Source: Flavobacteriaceae bacterium (GTDB lineage Bacteria > Bacteroidota > Bacteroidia > Flavobacteriales > Flavobacteriaceae). Taken from it: DNA of 48,020 nucleotides. Below the pieces are notes generated by a model that was given only the letters and a program-made list of their open reading frames with translations, was not told the DNA's origin and made no database searches. Location of the stretch: contig JAIXYI010000029.1 of the NCBI GenBank assembly GCA_027490305.1, forward strand, positions 1 to 48,020, read 5' to 3'. This document shows, piece after piece, positions 16,899 to 25,445 of this stretch (positions are counted from its first letter, which is position 1; the number at the start of each line of letters is the position of its first letter). Position numbers and translations under genes: made by a program.

Positions 16899-18185
16899 AT
16901 GCGTACGCTATTTACGACACGCATCAGGCCTGACCATTTTTTTATGGCCTCTATGTTAGTGGTCAATGCAGGCAATTATCTTTACAACCTGGCGCTGGGA
17001 CGCTTGCTGTCGCCGTCTGGTTTTTCCGATGCGGCCCTATTAATCACGTTTCTCCTGGTATTGTCGTTTCTGGGAATGACGTTCCAAATCGTCACGTCAA
17101 AGTACACGGTTTTATACGACGAATCGAAACTCACCGCCTTCATTAAGCTCATAACCCGTGCGGCGGTGGTTTCGGGCGTCGTGGTGGGCCTACTGATCGT
17201 GCTGTTTTCAGGATGGCTTCAGGAAACCTTCAAAACCGAAACCCGCGACATGTTCTACATTTTCAGTTTCGGCATTCCCCTCTATTTCATTATCAGTATC
17301 AATCGGGGATTGTATCAGGGAAAACAAAATATGAACCGCCTGTCTATAACCTATCAGGCCGAAATGTTGTCGCGTGTCGTGGCGACCTTCGTTTTTATGT
17401 TCGCGCTGCCAGACGTTTCTGCTTCGGTAGCGATTGCTGCGGGCGTGGTCGTTTCCTTTATATTCGGACTGTATCCGTTTCAACGCACGACATTTTGGGC
17501 GCGTACTACGGGCGTCGTCCAACCGGTAGCCGTCAGGCCTATCGTGCGCTTCTTTGCGATTACGGCGTTCTATGAACTCACCCTGATACTCATAAACAAC
17601 AGCGATATTTTACTGGTAAAACACTATTTCCCAAACGATCAGGCGGGGGTATACGCATCCCTGGCCTTAATCGGCAGGATCGTCTATTTTGCCGCGTGGA
17701 TGTTTGTGATGCTGTTCTTACCCAAGGTGATCCGGATGCACAAAGAGGGAATCGATCCGAAACCCGTTTTACTGAAATATGCGGCACATACTCTCATGAT
17801 ATCGGTTGTTATTGTGGCGGGCAGTCTTTGCTTCCCGAAACTGGTGGTGACGTTGCTGTTTGGACGCAACTACCTCTCCATCGCGCCCCTTCTTTGGAAA
17901 TATGCATTGGCCACTTCAATATTTGCCCTTGCCAATCTCTTTGCCTATTACTTTCTATCGATCGGGAAATTCCGTCCGGTCATCATCGCCGCGTTGCTCG
18001 GGCTGACCCAAATATTCTTAATCGTTTTTTTCCACGACAGCCTTGAACAGGTCGTCGACATGCAGATTATCGCTATGGTGATTTTGCTCGTTTTTCAAGT
18101 TGGTTATTTCATCTGCCAGCCTAAAAAAAACGTTTCGTCTAATGTAAACCCCGATTCATCGAAAATGACGGTCTCATGTTCGTAA
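16899..18185 (+). CDS. Polysaccharide flippase (MATE/Wzx/PelG-like membrane protein)
   Basis: 428 residues with about 12 hydrophobic segments spread over the full length. The start FMASMLVVNAGNYLYNLALGRLLSPSGFSDAALL is typical of oligosaccharide flippase (Polysacc_synt/MATE) proteins. INNSDILLVKHYFPNDQAGVYASL and a second repeat half are also family features. It should move lipid-linked or growing polymer across the inner membrane. With the following GT4 gene it resembles the PelG-PelF pairing, although the remaining Pel genes are absent. The last 50 bp of this gene contain the LytTR-like boxes for the downstream GT4. Confidence 0.85.
   Translation: MRTLFTTRIRPDHFFMASMLVVNAGNYLYNLALGRLLSPSGFSDAALLITFLLVLSFLGMTFQIVTSKYTVLYDESKLTAFIKLITRAAVVSGVVVGLLIVLFSGWLQETFKTETRDMFYIFSFGIPLYFIISINRGLYQGKQNMNRLSITYQAEMLSRVVATFVFMFALPDVSASVAIAAGVVVSFIFGLYPFQRTTFWARTTGVVQPVAVRPIVRFFAITAFYELTLILINNSDILLVKHYFPNDQAGVYASLALIGRIVYFAAWMFVMLFLPKVIRMHKEGIDPKPVLLKYAAHTLMISVVIVAGSLCFPKLVVTLLFGRNYLSIAPLLWKYALATSIFALANLFAYYFLSIGKFRPVIIAALLGLTQIFLIVFFHDSLEQVVDMQIIAMVILLVFQVGYFICQPKKNVSSNVNPDSSKMTVSCS
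18134..18162 (+). promoter_or_regulatory. Candidate LytTR binding site inside the flippase 3' end, ahead of the GT4 gene
   Basis: TTCGTCTA (18134-18141) and TTCATCGA (18155-18162), 21 bp apart. A TTTG core (GAGATTTG, 18192-18199) begins 41 bp after the start of the second half-site, 32 bp before the ATG at 18231. The boxes are in coding sequence, so selection for codons is also acting there. Confidence 0.5.
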
Positions 18186-18230
18186 TCGCCAGAGATTTGC
18201 GTAAAAGAACTCAAAACAACAACAAATACC

Positions 18231-19433
18231 ATGAAACTTGCAGTCGTAACAGCATTCCCGCCAAGTAAAGTTACCTTAAACGAATATGGTTATCACCTGG
18301 TAAAGCACTTTGCGCAAAGAGAGGAAGTGAACGAATTGGTTTTGATCACTGACAAAACGGTGGAACCCAAACAACTGGATTTTGAGAACAGCCGAAAAGT
18401 GACGGTTAACGAATGTTGGAAATTCAATAGCTATACCACGGCCTTCACTATACTGAGGGCGGTTATCAACGAAAAACCAGACGTCATCCTGTTTAATTTG
18501 CAATTCGTAAAATTTGGCGATAAGAAGATTCCCGCTTCTATCGGATTGATCGTGCCGATGATCCTAAAACTGGCCGGATATAATACAGTCGTCTTATTGC
18601 ACAATATCATGGAGCAGGTTGACCTGGCGAACGCCGGATTCACCTCGAACAAACTCGTACAGAAAGTATACACTTTCGTAGGCACGGCGCTCACAAACTG
18701 TATACTGAAAGCCGACATCGTGGCCGTAACGATTCATAAATATGTGGATGTATTACAGAAAAAATACAAAACCGACAATGTGGTACTCATCCCGCATGGT
18801 TCGTTTGAAATACCTAAACTGGTTTGTTTCGATTTACCAACCGGACCAAAAAAAGTGCTTGCATTTGGCAAATTCGGAACCTACAAAAAAGTAGAAACCC
18901 TGATCGATGCCGTCGAATTGATCAGAAAGACGAACCGTGAACCAATTGAAGTCGTTATCGCCGGAACAGATAGTCCTAACACGCCCGGCTACCTGCAGTC
19001 AGTCGAAGAGAAATACGCCCATGTCGACGGATTGACATTTACGGGTTACGTGGAAGAACATGATGTGGAACGGATTTTTAGGGAAAGTACAATCGTGGCC
19101 TTCCCCTACACCTCAACGACGGGCAGTTCGGGCGTACTGCACCAAGCGGGCAGCTACGGCAAAGCGGTTGTGATGCCTGATCTGGGCGATTTGGCACTAC
19201 TGGTGGAAGAGGAAGGATATGAAGGCGAATTCTTCAAGCCGGGTTGTGCTTCCTCACTGGCAAAAGCCATTAGCACCTTGCTTGAGGACGACACGTACAG
19301 AAAACGCGTTGCGGAAGCAAACTATCGCGCCGCATGTGCACTTTCAATGGAGCGAATTGTTGAAATGTACCTGCAACGATTCAATGAAATTGCAGTACGC
19401 CAGACACCGCACGCCTTAGTTGGTAATGTATAG
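18231..19433 (+). CDS. GT4-family glycosyltransferase
   Basis: 400 residues, GT-B fold. The N-terminal domain starts MKLAVVTAFPPSKVTLNEYG (nucleotide-binding-like strand and loop). The C-terminal domain holds the donor-sugar region: KKVLAFGKFGTYKKVETLIDA, VVIAGTD, GLTFTGYVEEHDVERIF and the acidic EX7E-like stretch around STTGSSGVLHQAGSYGKAVV. It has no signal or membrane segment, so it acts at the cytoplasmic face. Together with the flippase it should build the polymer or its repeat unit. Its 3' end overlaps the convergent glycoside hydrolase gene by 18 bp. Confidence 0.85.
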   Translation: MKLAVVTAFPPSKVTLNEYGYHLVKHFAQREEVNELVLITDKTVEPKQLDFENSRKVTVNECWKFNSYTTAFTILRAVINEKPDVILFNLQFVKFGDKKIPASIGLIVPMILKLAGYNTVVLLHNIMEQVDLANAGFTSNKLVQKVYTFVGTALTNCILKADIVAVTIHKYVDVLQKKYKTDNVVLIPHGSFEIPKLVCFDLPTGPKKVLAFGKFGTYKKVETLIDAVELIRKTNREPIEVVIAGTDSPNTPGYLQSVEEKYAHVDGLTFTGYVEEHDVERIFRESTIVAFPYTSTTGSSGVLHQAGSYGKAVVMPDLGDLALLVEEEGYEGEFFKPGCASSLAKAISTLLEDDTYRKRVAEANYRAACALSMERIVEMYLQRFNEIAVRQTPHALVGNV

Positions 19434-20966
19434 GAACGCGGGTTTCTTCGTTCCTTTCTCGTCTATAAAGCCGAACTTCTTCTGTCTGTTTTTTTGCCAC
19501 GGCCATCTGCCCGCCACCTGATTCGGAACATGTGGAAAGTCATATAAGGTCCATGACATAAAGGCAATATGGTGCTGTTTGATCAGCGCCTGCATCTTTT
19601 TATGATAGTCGGCCTGTCCCTCTTTGTTTTCTCCAAACCAACTCCAGAACCCCCTGTAGGACGGAATACCGAATTCCTCCATCAGCAGGGGTTTTTGCGT
19701 CACTTTGTCTAAAGCAGCATGCTCTTTTTCGAAGTCATCGATGGCATTGTAAAAGTGATACGAAACGAAATCTACTTTGTCTTCAAGGTTTTTAGCCGCA
19801 CTAGTATCCGACCATCCAATAGTGACCAGATGGTTGGGATCATTTTCCTTGACGACGGTAATCATTTGCCGGAGCCAGTTCAAGACATTGTTTTTATCCC
19901 GTTCGTCAAAATCCAGATTCGGCTCGTTCTTGATATCCCAGGCAATGATGGCCCGGTGGTTCCGGAATGCGGAAACAATCTTTTCCGCATGTCGGCCCGT
20001 CAGGGTCCAACTCTCGAGGGAATAATCACTGTAGAAGTCGAACAGGGTGACGATTACTTTCAGGCCTTTCGCTTCAGCCAGATCCAACAGGGTGCGCAGC
20101 TTCTTCATCTTTTCGGACCGGACATCCGCCTGTCCAAAATCCTCATACTGGATGAAAATCCTTATGGAATTGAGCCCGGCTGCTTTGATGATATCGAAAT
20201 CAGCGGCAATCGTATCGGCATTGAAGGCTTCACCGAAAGTGTCCCACGCCGAATTCTTAGGATAATAGTTAATACCCTTGATAGTGAAGTCGGTGTTGTG
20301 GTACCGGATCTTCTTACCCAGCGTATTAAATGCAGGGTTCGCTTTTACCGTATCGATTGGAAACGGCTCCGGCAGCATCCTTTTGATATGACGGACGCGC
20401 CAAAACCCATCTTCAAGCAACATCATCACTTTGTAGGTGGCCGTATCCTGGATTTCGGTTCGTAGCTCCTTATCCTTATACACTTTCTGAAAGGTTATGA
20501 CATTCTTATCCGTAAAAACCACCTGCTGACCGTCTTCACTATAGAACTCCAGCTTCGGATGGTGTTTAAGGGTGGTACTTTCAATTGAAATGCCGTTTTG
20601 CAGATTGAGATCAACCGTTCGGTATAGATTGAGTCTGGCATTTTGGGTATAGAAATCCTCAATTCCCTGTTTCTTATTTGTTTCAAGCGATTTGTTCTTG
20701 ACATACCAGGAAAACAAATAGTCTCTTTCAATCCTTTTCAGCGTGGCAGGCTCCATTTCGCGACCTACGTTGCAAAATTTTTCCCAAACTACGCTGGGCA
20801 GATAGGTGTCAATCGATTGTTTTTCCAGATGCAACATCGCACTCCTGTCAGCGCCGGTGTTCAGGAAGTCGAGGATACTACTCAATCCGATCAACAAAAG
20901 CACATTCAGTAACACGAATGAGCCTATCAGGAGCGCGCGAACCGTATTTCTGTTATTGATTATCAC
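19416..20966 (-). CDS. Membrane-anchored GH5-like glycoside hydrolase
   Basis: 516 residues. One N-terminal membrane anchor (RALLIGSFVLLNVLLLIGL, residues 10-28), then an unassigned domain to about 200 and a TIM-barrel hydrolase. Acid/base E348 is in WDIKNEPN and nucleophile E431 in LLMEEFGIP. GINYYP and IRIFIQ are clan GH-A strands. It faces the periplasm. Hydrolases in exopolysaccharide clusters (PslG, PelA, BcsZ) trim polymer during export and limit biofilm, and that role is inferred here. Its start overlaps the upstream gene by 14 bp and its 3' end overlaps the GT4 gene. Confidence 0.82.
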   Translation of the reverse strand: MIINNRNTVRALLIGSFVLLNVLLLIGLSSILDFLNTGADRSAMLHLEKQSIDTYLPSVVWEKFCNVGREMEPATLKRIERDYLFSWYVKNKSLETNKKQGIEDFYTQNARLNLYRTVDLNLQNGISIESTTLKHHPKLEFYSEDGQQVVFTDKNVITFQKVYKDKELRTEIQDTATYKVMMLLEDGFWRVRHIKRMLPEPFPIDTVKANPAFNTLGKKIRYHNTDFTIKGINYYPKNSAWDTFGEAFNADTIAADFDIIKAAGLNSIRIFIQYEDFGQADVRSEKMKKLRTLLDLAEAKGLKVIVTLFDFYSDYSLESWTLTGRHAEKIVSAFRNHRAIIAWDIKNEPNLDFDERDKNNVLNWLRQMITVVKENDPNHLVTIGWSDTSAAKNLEDKVDFVSYHFYNAIDDFEKEHAALDKVTQKPLLMEEFGIPSYRGFWSWFGENKEGQADYHKKMQALIKQHHIAFMSWTLYDFPHVPNQVAGRWPWQKNRQKKFGFIDEKGTKKPAFLYITN

Positions 20967-22185
20967 AATGCAAATTGGGGGTTATTTGGGTCATGCCCAA
21001 GGTCGTTATATTAAGGTGGTAACGGTCGTCACAAAGCGCGTCCCCAAGGATAAAAGAGGCAATTCCTCTAGACGTTTCTTCCTGTAAACTTGCTATTTCC
21101 CTGTTTTTTTCATCGCACACCTGTAGCGTCACTTTAATGCCGTCCGGTACCAATTGGTTCATATAGCTTTTTATCGGGCCAACCGTTATCGTTCGGTTGT
21201 GATTTGAAAACGAATAATGAAACGACGGGGCCACCGGTTTGTAACCTATGTCAAGCGTATTACTTTCGGCTATCCCGGTTATATAGCCCTTCACGCGATA
21301 ACGATCCGGATGATCGGGATGCAGGATTTGCGCAGTGGCGATGCCGTTGATGGTCGTACCAAAGGTTTTCAAAACCATATCCCTCCGGGTTTTGATGATG
21401 AAGGTAACCAATGTTCCGTCACTTACTGTATTGCCGAATGTATCCCTGATAAGCGACGTTGAAAAACGGGTGATCTGGTTACCATCGGCAAACTCGTGAT
21501 TTCGGGCATACGCGATGGTAAAGTCGGTGCCAATATTGGGGTAAACTTCCGTCTCAATCTCCTTAGACACGGTAGCGGTGCATTCCGTTGCAACGAGCAA
21601 CTTCCCTGATTGCGTCGGCGAATAGATGTCATACCAGGCCACAAAATCCTTGGTTTCCAAAGTGCGGTTTCTGATTTCCTGCAGAAACTGATAATGAAGC
21701 CGCACCGGAGTGTGATCTTCCTTTGGATTATCGAAGGCATCAGTGGGCACGGTGACCATCATGGTAAACTCTTTACCTCCGGCCAAAATCCTCCTCGGAC
21801 CGAGGTAGTTCTCGATGACGGTTTTCGTATGCACATTGGAAATGATTTGAAACACACCCGAATCGACGGTTTGATTCCCGTTGAGCAGGTACCATGATAC
21901 AGCGCCCGACTTCCGACTGTAACTTTCGGGCAGTGTAAAGATGCAGTTTCGACCCTCATGCTTCGCGTCAAGCAGTGTTCGCCCATACGAGTGGATGACG
22001 AAAAGTTGCGGTTCTGCATGGGGCGACTCAGAAGAAAACACCATCCGAATGGTACTTCCGGTCGCGAAAGTGGTCGCCATGGGAGCCAGCGTAAACCGAC
22101 TTTTTTTCGTAGTGCCTGCCGTAGTCCCGAATGCACAAATCAGCACGGCAACCAAAATCAATGCTATACATCTGGTTTTGTTCAC
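20953..22185 (-). CDS. Secreted beta-sandwich protein of unknown function
   Basis: 410 residues, start GTG at 22185 (TAGTG overlap with the stop of the upstream gene, so translation is coupled). Signal peptide MNKTRCIALILVAVLICAFG. The rest is beta-rich with Ig/bacterial invasin-like repeats (VSDGTLVTFIIKTRRD, VPDGIKVTLQVCDEKNREIA resemble big-1-type strands 'G..V.F'). No catalytic motif was seen. It is the middle gene of a tight three-gene reverse operon with the GT-C-like protein and the glycoside hydrolase. It could be a periplasmic scaffold for the polymer machinery. Confidence 0.7.
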   Translation of the reverse strand: MNKTRCIALILVAVLICAFGTTAGTTKKSRFTLAPMATTFATGSTIRMVFSSESPHAEPQLFVIHSYGRTLLDAKHEGRNCIFTLPESYSRKSGAVSWYLLNGNQTVDSGVFQIISNVHTKTVIENYLGPRRILAGGKEFTMMVTVPTDAFDNPKEDHTPVRLHYQFLQEIRNRTLETKDFVAWYDIYSPTQSGKLLVATECTATVSKEIETEVYPNIGTDFTIAYARNHEFADGNQITRFSTSLIRDTFGNTVSDGTLVTFIIKTRRDMVLKTFGTTINGIATAQILHPDHPDRYRVKGYITGIAESNTLDIGYKPVAPSFHYSFSNHNRTITVGPIKSYMNQLVPDGIKVTLQVCDEKNREIASLQEETSRGIASFILGDALCDDRYHLNITTLGMTQITPNLHCDNQ

Positions 22186-25100
22186 TATCGGGGATTTCCT
22201 ATATAATTATTGATCTCAATCTTGACGTAAGCGAATCCGTTTCCTTTTACAGGCTGTAATTGTTCTTCATTCTGGCCCCGTTTTCTATGGGGTACCACCG
22301 CTTTGGAAATAGCGGCATTTTTCAGACCGTTTACGAAGCAGTTCTTCAGGGAAGATTGTAGCGTTTTACAACTGCCTAAGTTACGTAATTCATAGTCAAA
22401 ATCGCTTTTCCGTTGCACGCGGACACCTTCGTGCATAAAGAAATGATCTACATAAACGAGCTGTTTACCCGCATCGTAATACGAAACCAGCAGTTCGGGA
22501 ACGGTACTTTCCTGGATCCCATAGTTGAACAATGTTCCGCGGATGTGATGGTCTTTGATGGTAAGATCGGACAGCGCTACCTGCGTGTATAAATCCGTAG
22601 TGGCAACATTGCCGGCGCATTGGATATCAAAAGTGACCGGCGTACCGGTAATTTCGAGGGGTGCGAATTCGTTTGGATTAAAGGTCGTTGGTTTCACATC
22701 GCTGTTTTTCGACCAGGCGACATCCTCAAAGTTCACCTTAAAACTCGTAATTTCCATCGGCATCAGTTTGTGTTTGATTTCGTACTTTGCGTTGAAAGAG
22801 GCTAATTTTCTATCGTCTTTGTCATACAAAGTCGCTTTCAACACCACATCAGCCGGCACATCATCTACGTTCTGCACCTCCCCTATTATCATGTAGCTTT
22901 TGCCAAACCGAATTAGCCGGGCTGATAAAATTTCAAGAACCGGCTGCTTCAACACATCATCATGGTAGGTTTGTTGCGTTGAAACAGCCCGCCGTCCGTG
23001 TTTGAAAAAAAACGTTCCGTTAGCCGGTACAAACTGGTCAGGCGGTATGTCCAAATCGATTTTAGGGGGAACGATGTACCATTTTCCTTTCTCCCGAACG
23101 ACATCGTGCGTATCACTTTTGTGAAGCACTTCCAGGGGCGTAATCCACTTTGTGTGGGCGATAATCCGGGCGGTATTCTCCGTCCGGTTAACAACCTCTA
23201 TATCGATGGCATCCATTTTGGCGTATGAATTCGCGATTCCGTCCTGCACCGATATCTCCAGCATAAACTGCGCAAGTGATTTTTGGGCATTCGGATCGAG
23301 ATAGGAATGCGCTTTTTCGAATTCCTTGTAGTCGATCGCATCATAATACGACCGCACTACGTTTTCCGGACGTAACTGCGTGGAATTGTGAACGTAAAAT
23401 CGGTAGACACCAAACAGCATAACGAGAAGCAAGCCACCCGTCCAAATATGCAATAATGTCGTCATTCTGCGCGGAAAAGCACGGTAGTCGACGGCAAACC
23501 GAAAAAAATCGGGTTTTGGGATTGGTTTTAACTTTAGCGCCTGGTAGACCACCATTTGTATATTCAGCAAAAAGGCGATGGCGACCGTCAATAGCGGAAT
23601 GATACCCCACATCAGTTTTTGATAGAGCGGTACGTCTTCGAACGGAAGTGTTTTGGGCAAAGGCGCCACGTTGGTTTTCTCCCACACCATAATGCCGTTT
23701 TCTAGCTGCGACAGGCGGTGCCAACCGCAGAAATACAGAATCGGATCATAGAACTTATCATTACAGAAGACAAATTTCAGGTTGTATTTTTCCGGAACCG
23801 TTAAAAACTGTTGTAAAGAACCAAGCCCTTCCATACCCCGGAACTTCGAATTCTCTAATCGCTCGACGGCCCGGGAGGTCAACTCCGGAAGTCGTCGGGC
23901 CGAGTGGTAATTACCGTCTACTGTCAGTGCCCGGGTCTGAAAGGACAGTGTAGCCATTTGGTCGCCAAAACCCAGTGGTAGATACCGCCATTGATCGTGC
24001 TGGTCTTGGTTGAGAAAGTTACGGATTGGAAGCGTATTGATCTTTTGCGGCTGGAAAGGTCGGAAATAGCCCAGTGTAATGGTAAAAACCGCCATAAACA
24101 GAAACGAACTGGCAAATACACCCGAAATAAGTCTGTAATAGACCGACCCATACCGATGCTTGAGGTCGGTGCGCAGGTCACCTTCCACCAAACGGTAGAC
24201 CAATTCCCCAAACATCGGTAAGCTCATAAGTGCGGCCCACAGCGTAAATCGGTCAAGGGTTAAAATGTTGAAGGCACTCTTCCCTATCAATTTAAGCGGA
24301 ATAGGCGTCGTGCCTCCGGTTCCGATAACAGTCAACATAGTAAGCGACAACCCAAAGAACAGATAGCGACGACTGTAATAGCGATAAAAGATATACGGCA
24401 GCAGGAAGAGCAGGATACCCCAGGGAATGAGAAAAAACATCAGGCCGGAGGATGTTACTTCGAGAAAGTTATCCCGGCTTCCGTGTGGAATGGGTACTTG
24501 TGTAATCGGATTCTTTTTGGAATTGACCCAATAAGGGAGGATGCAGAATACAATGAGAAACACCGCACTTATCCCGAATGCCATGATCCGTTTTAGTAAT
24601 GGAAACAGCGTCTGTATAAAAAGCTTCAGGTGGATTTCCCGGTAGGATGTCACACTTTCCCTGGCCACATCCATTACAGTCATTCCGATCAATGGGAAAA
24701 TGAAGAACACCATGCCAAACAAAGGCGTGACGTGGTGGGAACATACCGTAACGGCGATCAGCGATAAGGACGTAAAAAAGTACTTCTTCGTCCCCGTTTT
24801 GATCCAAAGATAAATTTCCGGCAGGGCATGCATCAGGACAGAAATCCCAACAATACTCGGTAGCTGGCCGAAGATATGAAGGGTTTCTATAAACGAAGAC
24901 GAAAAGATTGCAACCAACGCAGCATAACCGGCGACATCCCGATTGCCCGTCATCAGGAGCGAGAACCGGAAAACACCGGTGATAAACAGCGTGGTTGCGA
25001 TAAGGGCAACTGCAAAGAACCCGAATTTTAGACCACCTACGAACGACAGCGCCGCGATGGCCTGGTGTACGAGCGGGGGATATCCCGTGACATTAAACCC

Positions 25101-25274
25101 GGTATACCAACTGTAGTTCCAGGTACTAAACCAGTTCTGCGCATAATGGTTGCCAAAGAACATATGGATTAAACCGTCGTATGTGTTCTCCAACGTAAAA
25201 AACATGGCTCCCGAATGGAAAACCAGTCCTACGACCAAAGCAGCCAATAAATATTTATTCGATTTTTCGCCCAC
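22185..25274 (-). CDS. Large GT-C/polymerase-like membrane protein with C-terminal periplasmic domains
   Basis: 1029 residues. The first about 620 contain roughly 13-14 membrane segments. The loop after TM1 carries NTYDGLIHMFFGNHY, and NVTGYPPLVHQ follows, as in PTPS-related/YfhO-like GT-C membrane proteins that use lipid-linked sugars. After the last segment (about residue 640) comes an NTF2-like stretch (VRSYYDAIDYKEFEKAHSYL). An FxLYD-like beta domain (YMIIGEVQNVDDVPADVVLK) and another strand-rich part follow. It is probably the polymerase or a sugar transferase of the cluster, with periplasmic polymer-handling domains. First gene of the reverse operon; candidate LytTR boxes lie upstream at 25357. 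Confidence 0.72.
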   Translation of the reverse strand: MGEKSNKYLLAALVVGLVFHSGAMFFTLENTYDGLIHMFFGNHYAQNWFSTWNYSWYTGFNVTGYPPLVHQAIAALSFVGGLKFGFFAVALIATTLFITGVFRFSLLMTGNRDVAGYAALVAIFSSSFIETLHIFGQLPSIVGISVLMHALPEIYLWIKTGTKKYFFTSLSLIAVTVCSHHVTPLFGMVFFIFPLIGMTVMDVARESVTSYREIHLKLFIQTLFPLLKRIMAFGISAVFLIVFCILPYWVNSKKNPITQVPIPHGSRDNFLEVTSSGLMFFLIPWGILLFLLPYIFYRYYSRRYLFFGLSLTMLTVIGTGGTTPIPLKLIGKSAFNILTLDRFTLWAALMSLPMFGELVYRLVEGDLRTDLKHRYGSVYYRLISGVFASSFLFMAVFTITLGYFRPFQPQKINTLPIRNFLNQDQHDQWRYLPLGFGDQMATLSFQTRALTVDGNYHSARRLPELTSRAVERLENSKFRGMEGLGSLQQFLTVPEKYNLKFVFCNDKFYDPILYFCGWHRLSQLENGIMVWEKTNVAPLPKTLPFEDVPLYQKLMWGIIPLLTVAIAFLLNIQMVVYQALKLKPIPKPDFFRFAVDYRAFPRRMTTLLHIWTGGLLLVMLFGVYRFYVHNSTQLRPENVVRSYYDAIDYKEFEKAHSYLDPNAQKSLAQFMLEISVQDGIANSYAKMDAIDIEVVNRTENTARIIAHTKWITPLEVLHKSDTHDVVREKGKWYIVPPKIDLDIPPDQFVPANGTFFFKHGRRAVSTQQTYHDDVLKQPVLEILSARLIRFGKSYMIIGEVQNVDDVPADVVLKATLYDKDDRKLASFNAKYEIKHKLMPMEITSFKVNFEDVAWSKNSDVKPTTFNPNEFAPLEITGTPVTFDIQCAGNVATTDLYTQVALSDLTIKDHHIRGTLFNYGIQESTVPELLVSYYDAGKQLVYVDHFFMHEGVRVQRKSDFDYELRNLGSCKTLQSSLKNCFVNGLKNAAISKAVVPHRKRGQNEEQLQPVKGNGFAYVKIEINNYIGNPR

Positions 25275-25356
25275 AAAAAGTTCCGTAATGTCTTGTTTGT
25301 AAATGTAGTAATAGTGCCTGCAAAAATGGATCTAACACAACTACAGTTATTTTCCA

Positions 25357-25386
25357 TTCATCGAAAGCAAACCTACTTTTGGTCTA
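25357..25386 (+). promoter_or_regulatory. Candidate LytTR binding site between the GT-C and receiver-GT2 genes
   Basis: TTCATCGA (25357-25364) and TTGGTCTA (25379-25386), 22 bp apart, within the 21-22 bp range known for LytTR sites. A TTTG core (CATATTTG, 25417-25424) begins 42 bp after the start of the second half-site. That fixes the start of the rightward gene downstream, at 25446 or 25455. The site also lies upstream of the leftward three-gene operon. Confidence 0.5.
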
Positions 25387-25445
25387 AAAACCCAAAAATG
25401 GAAATACTGACGGACGCATATTTGAACCCGAAACAACGCAAATTG

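Noticed and set aside
19719..20465. 248-residue forward frame inside the glycoside hydrolase gene
   Set aside because: Antisense shadow of a gene with both catalytic glutamates identified.
25293..25445. Extended N-terminus of the receiver-GT2 protein
   Set aside because: It lacks receiver features and overlaps the candidate LytTR boxes and the CATATTTG -7 box; the receiver fold starts at 25446/25455.
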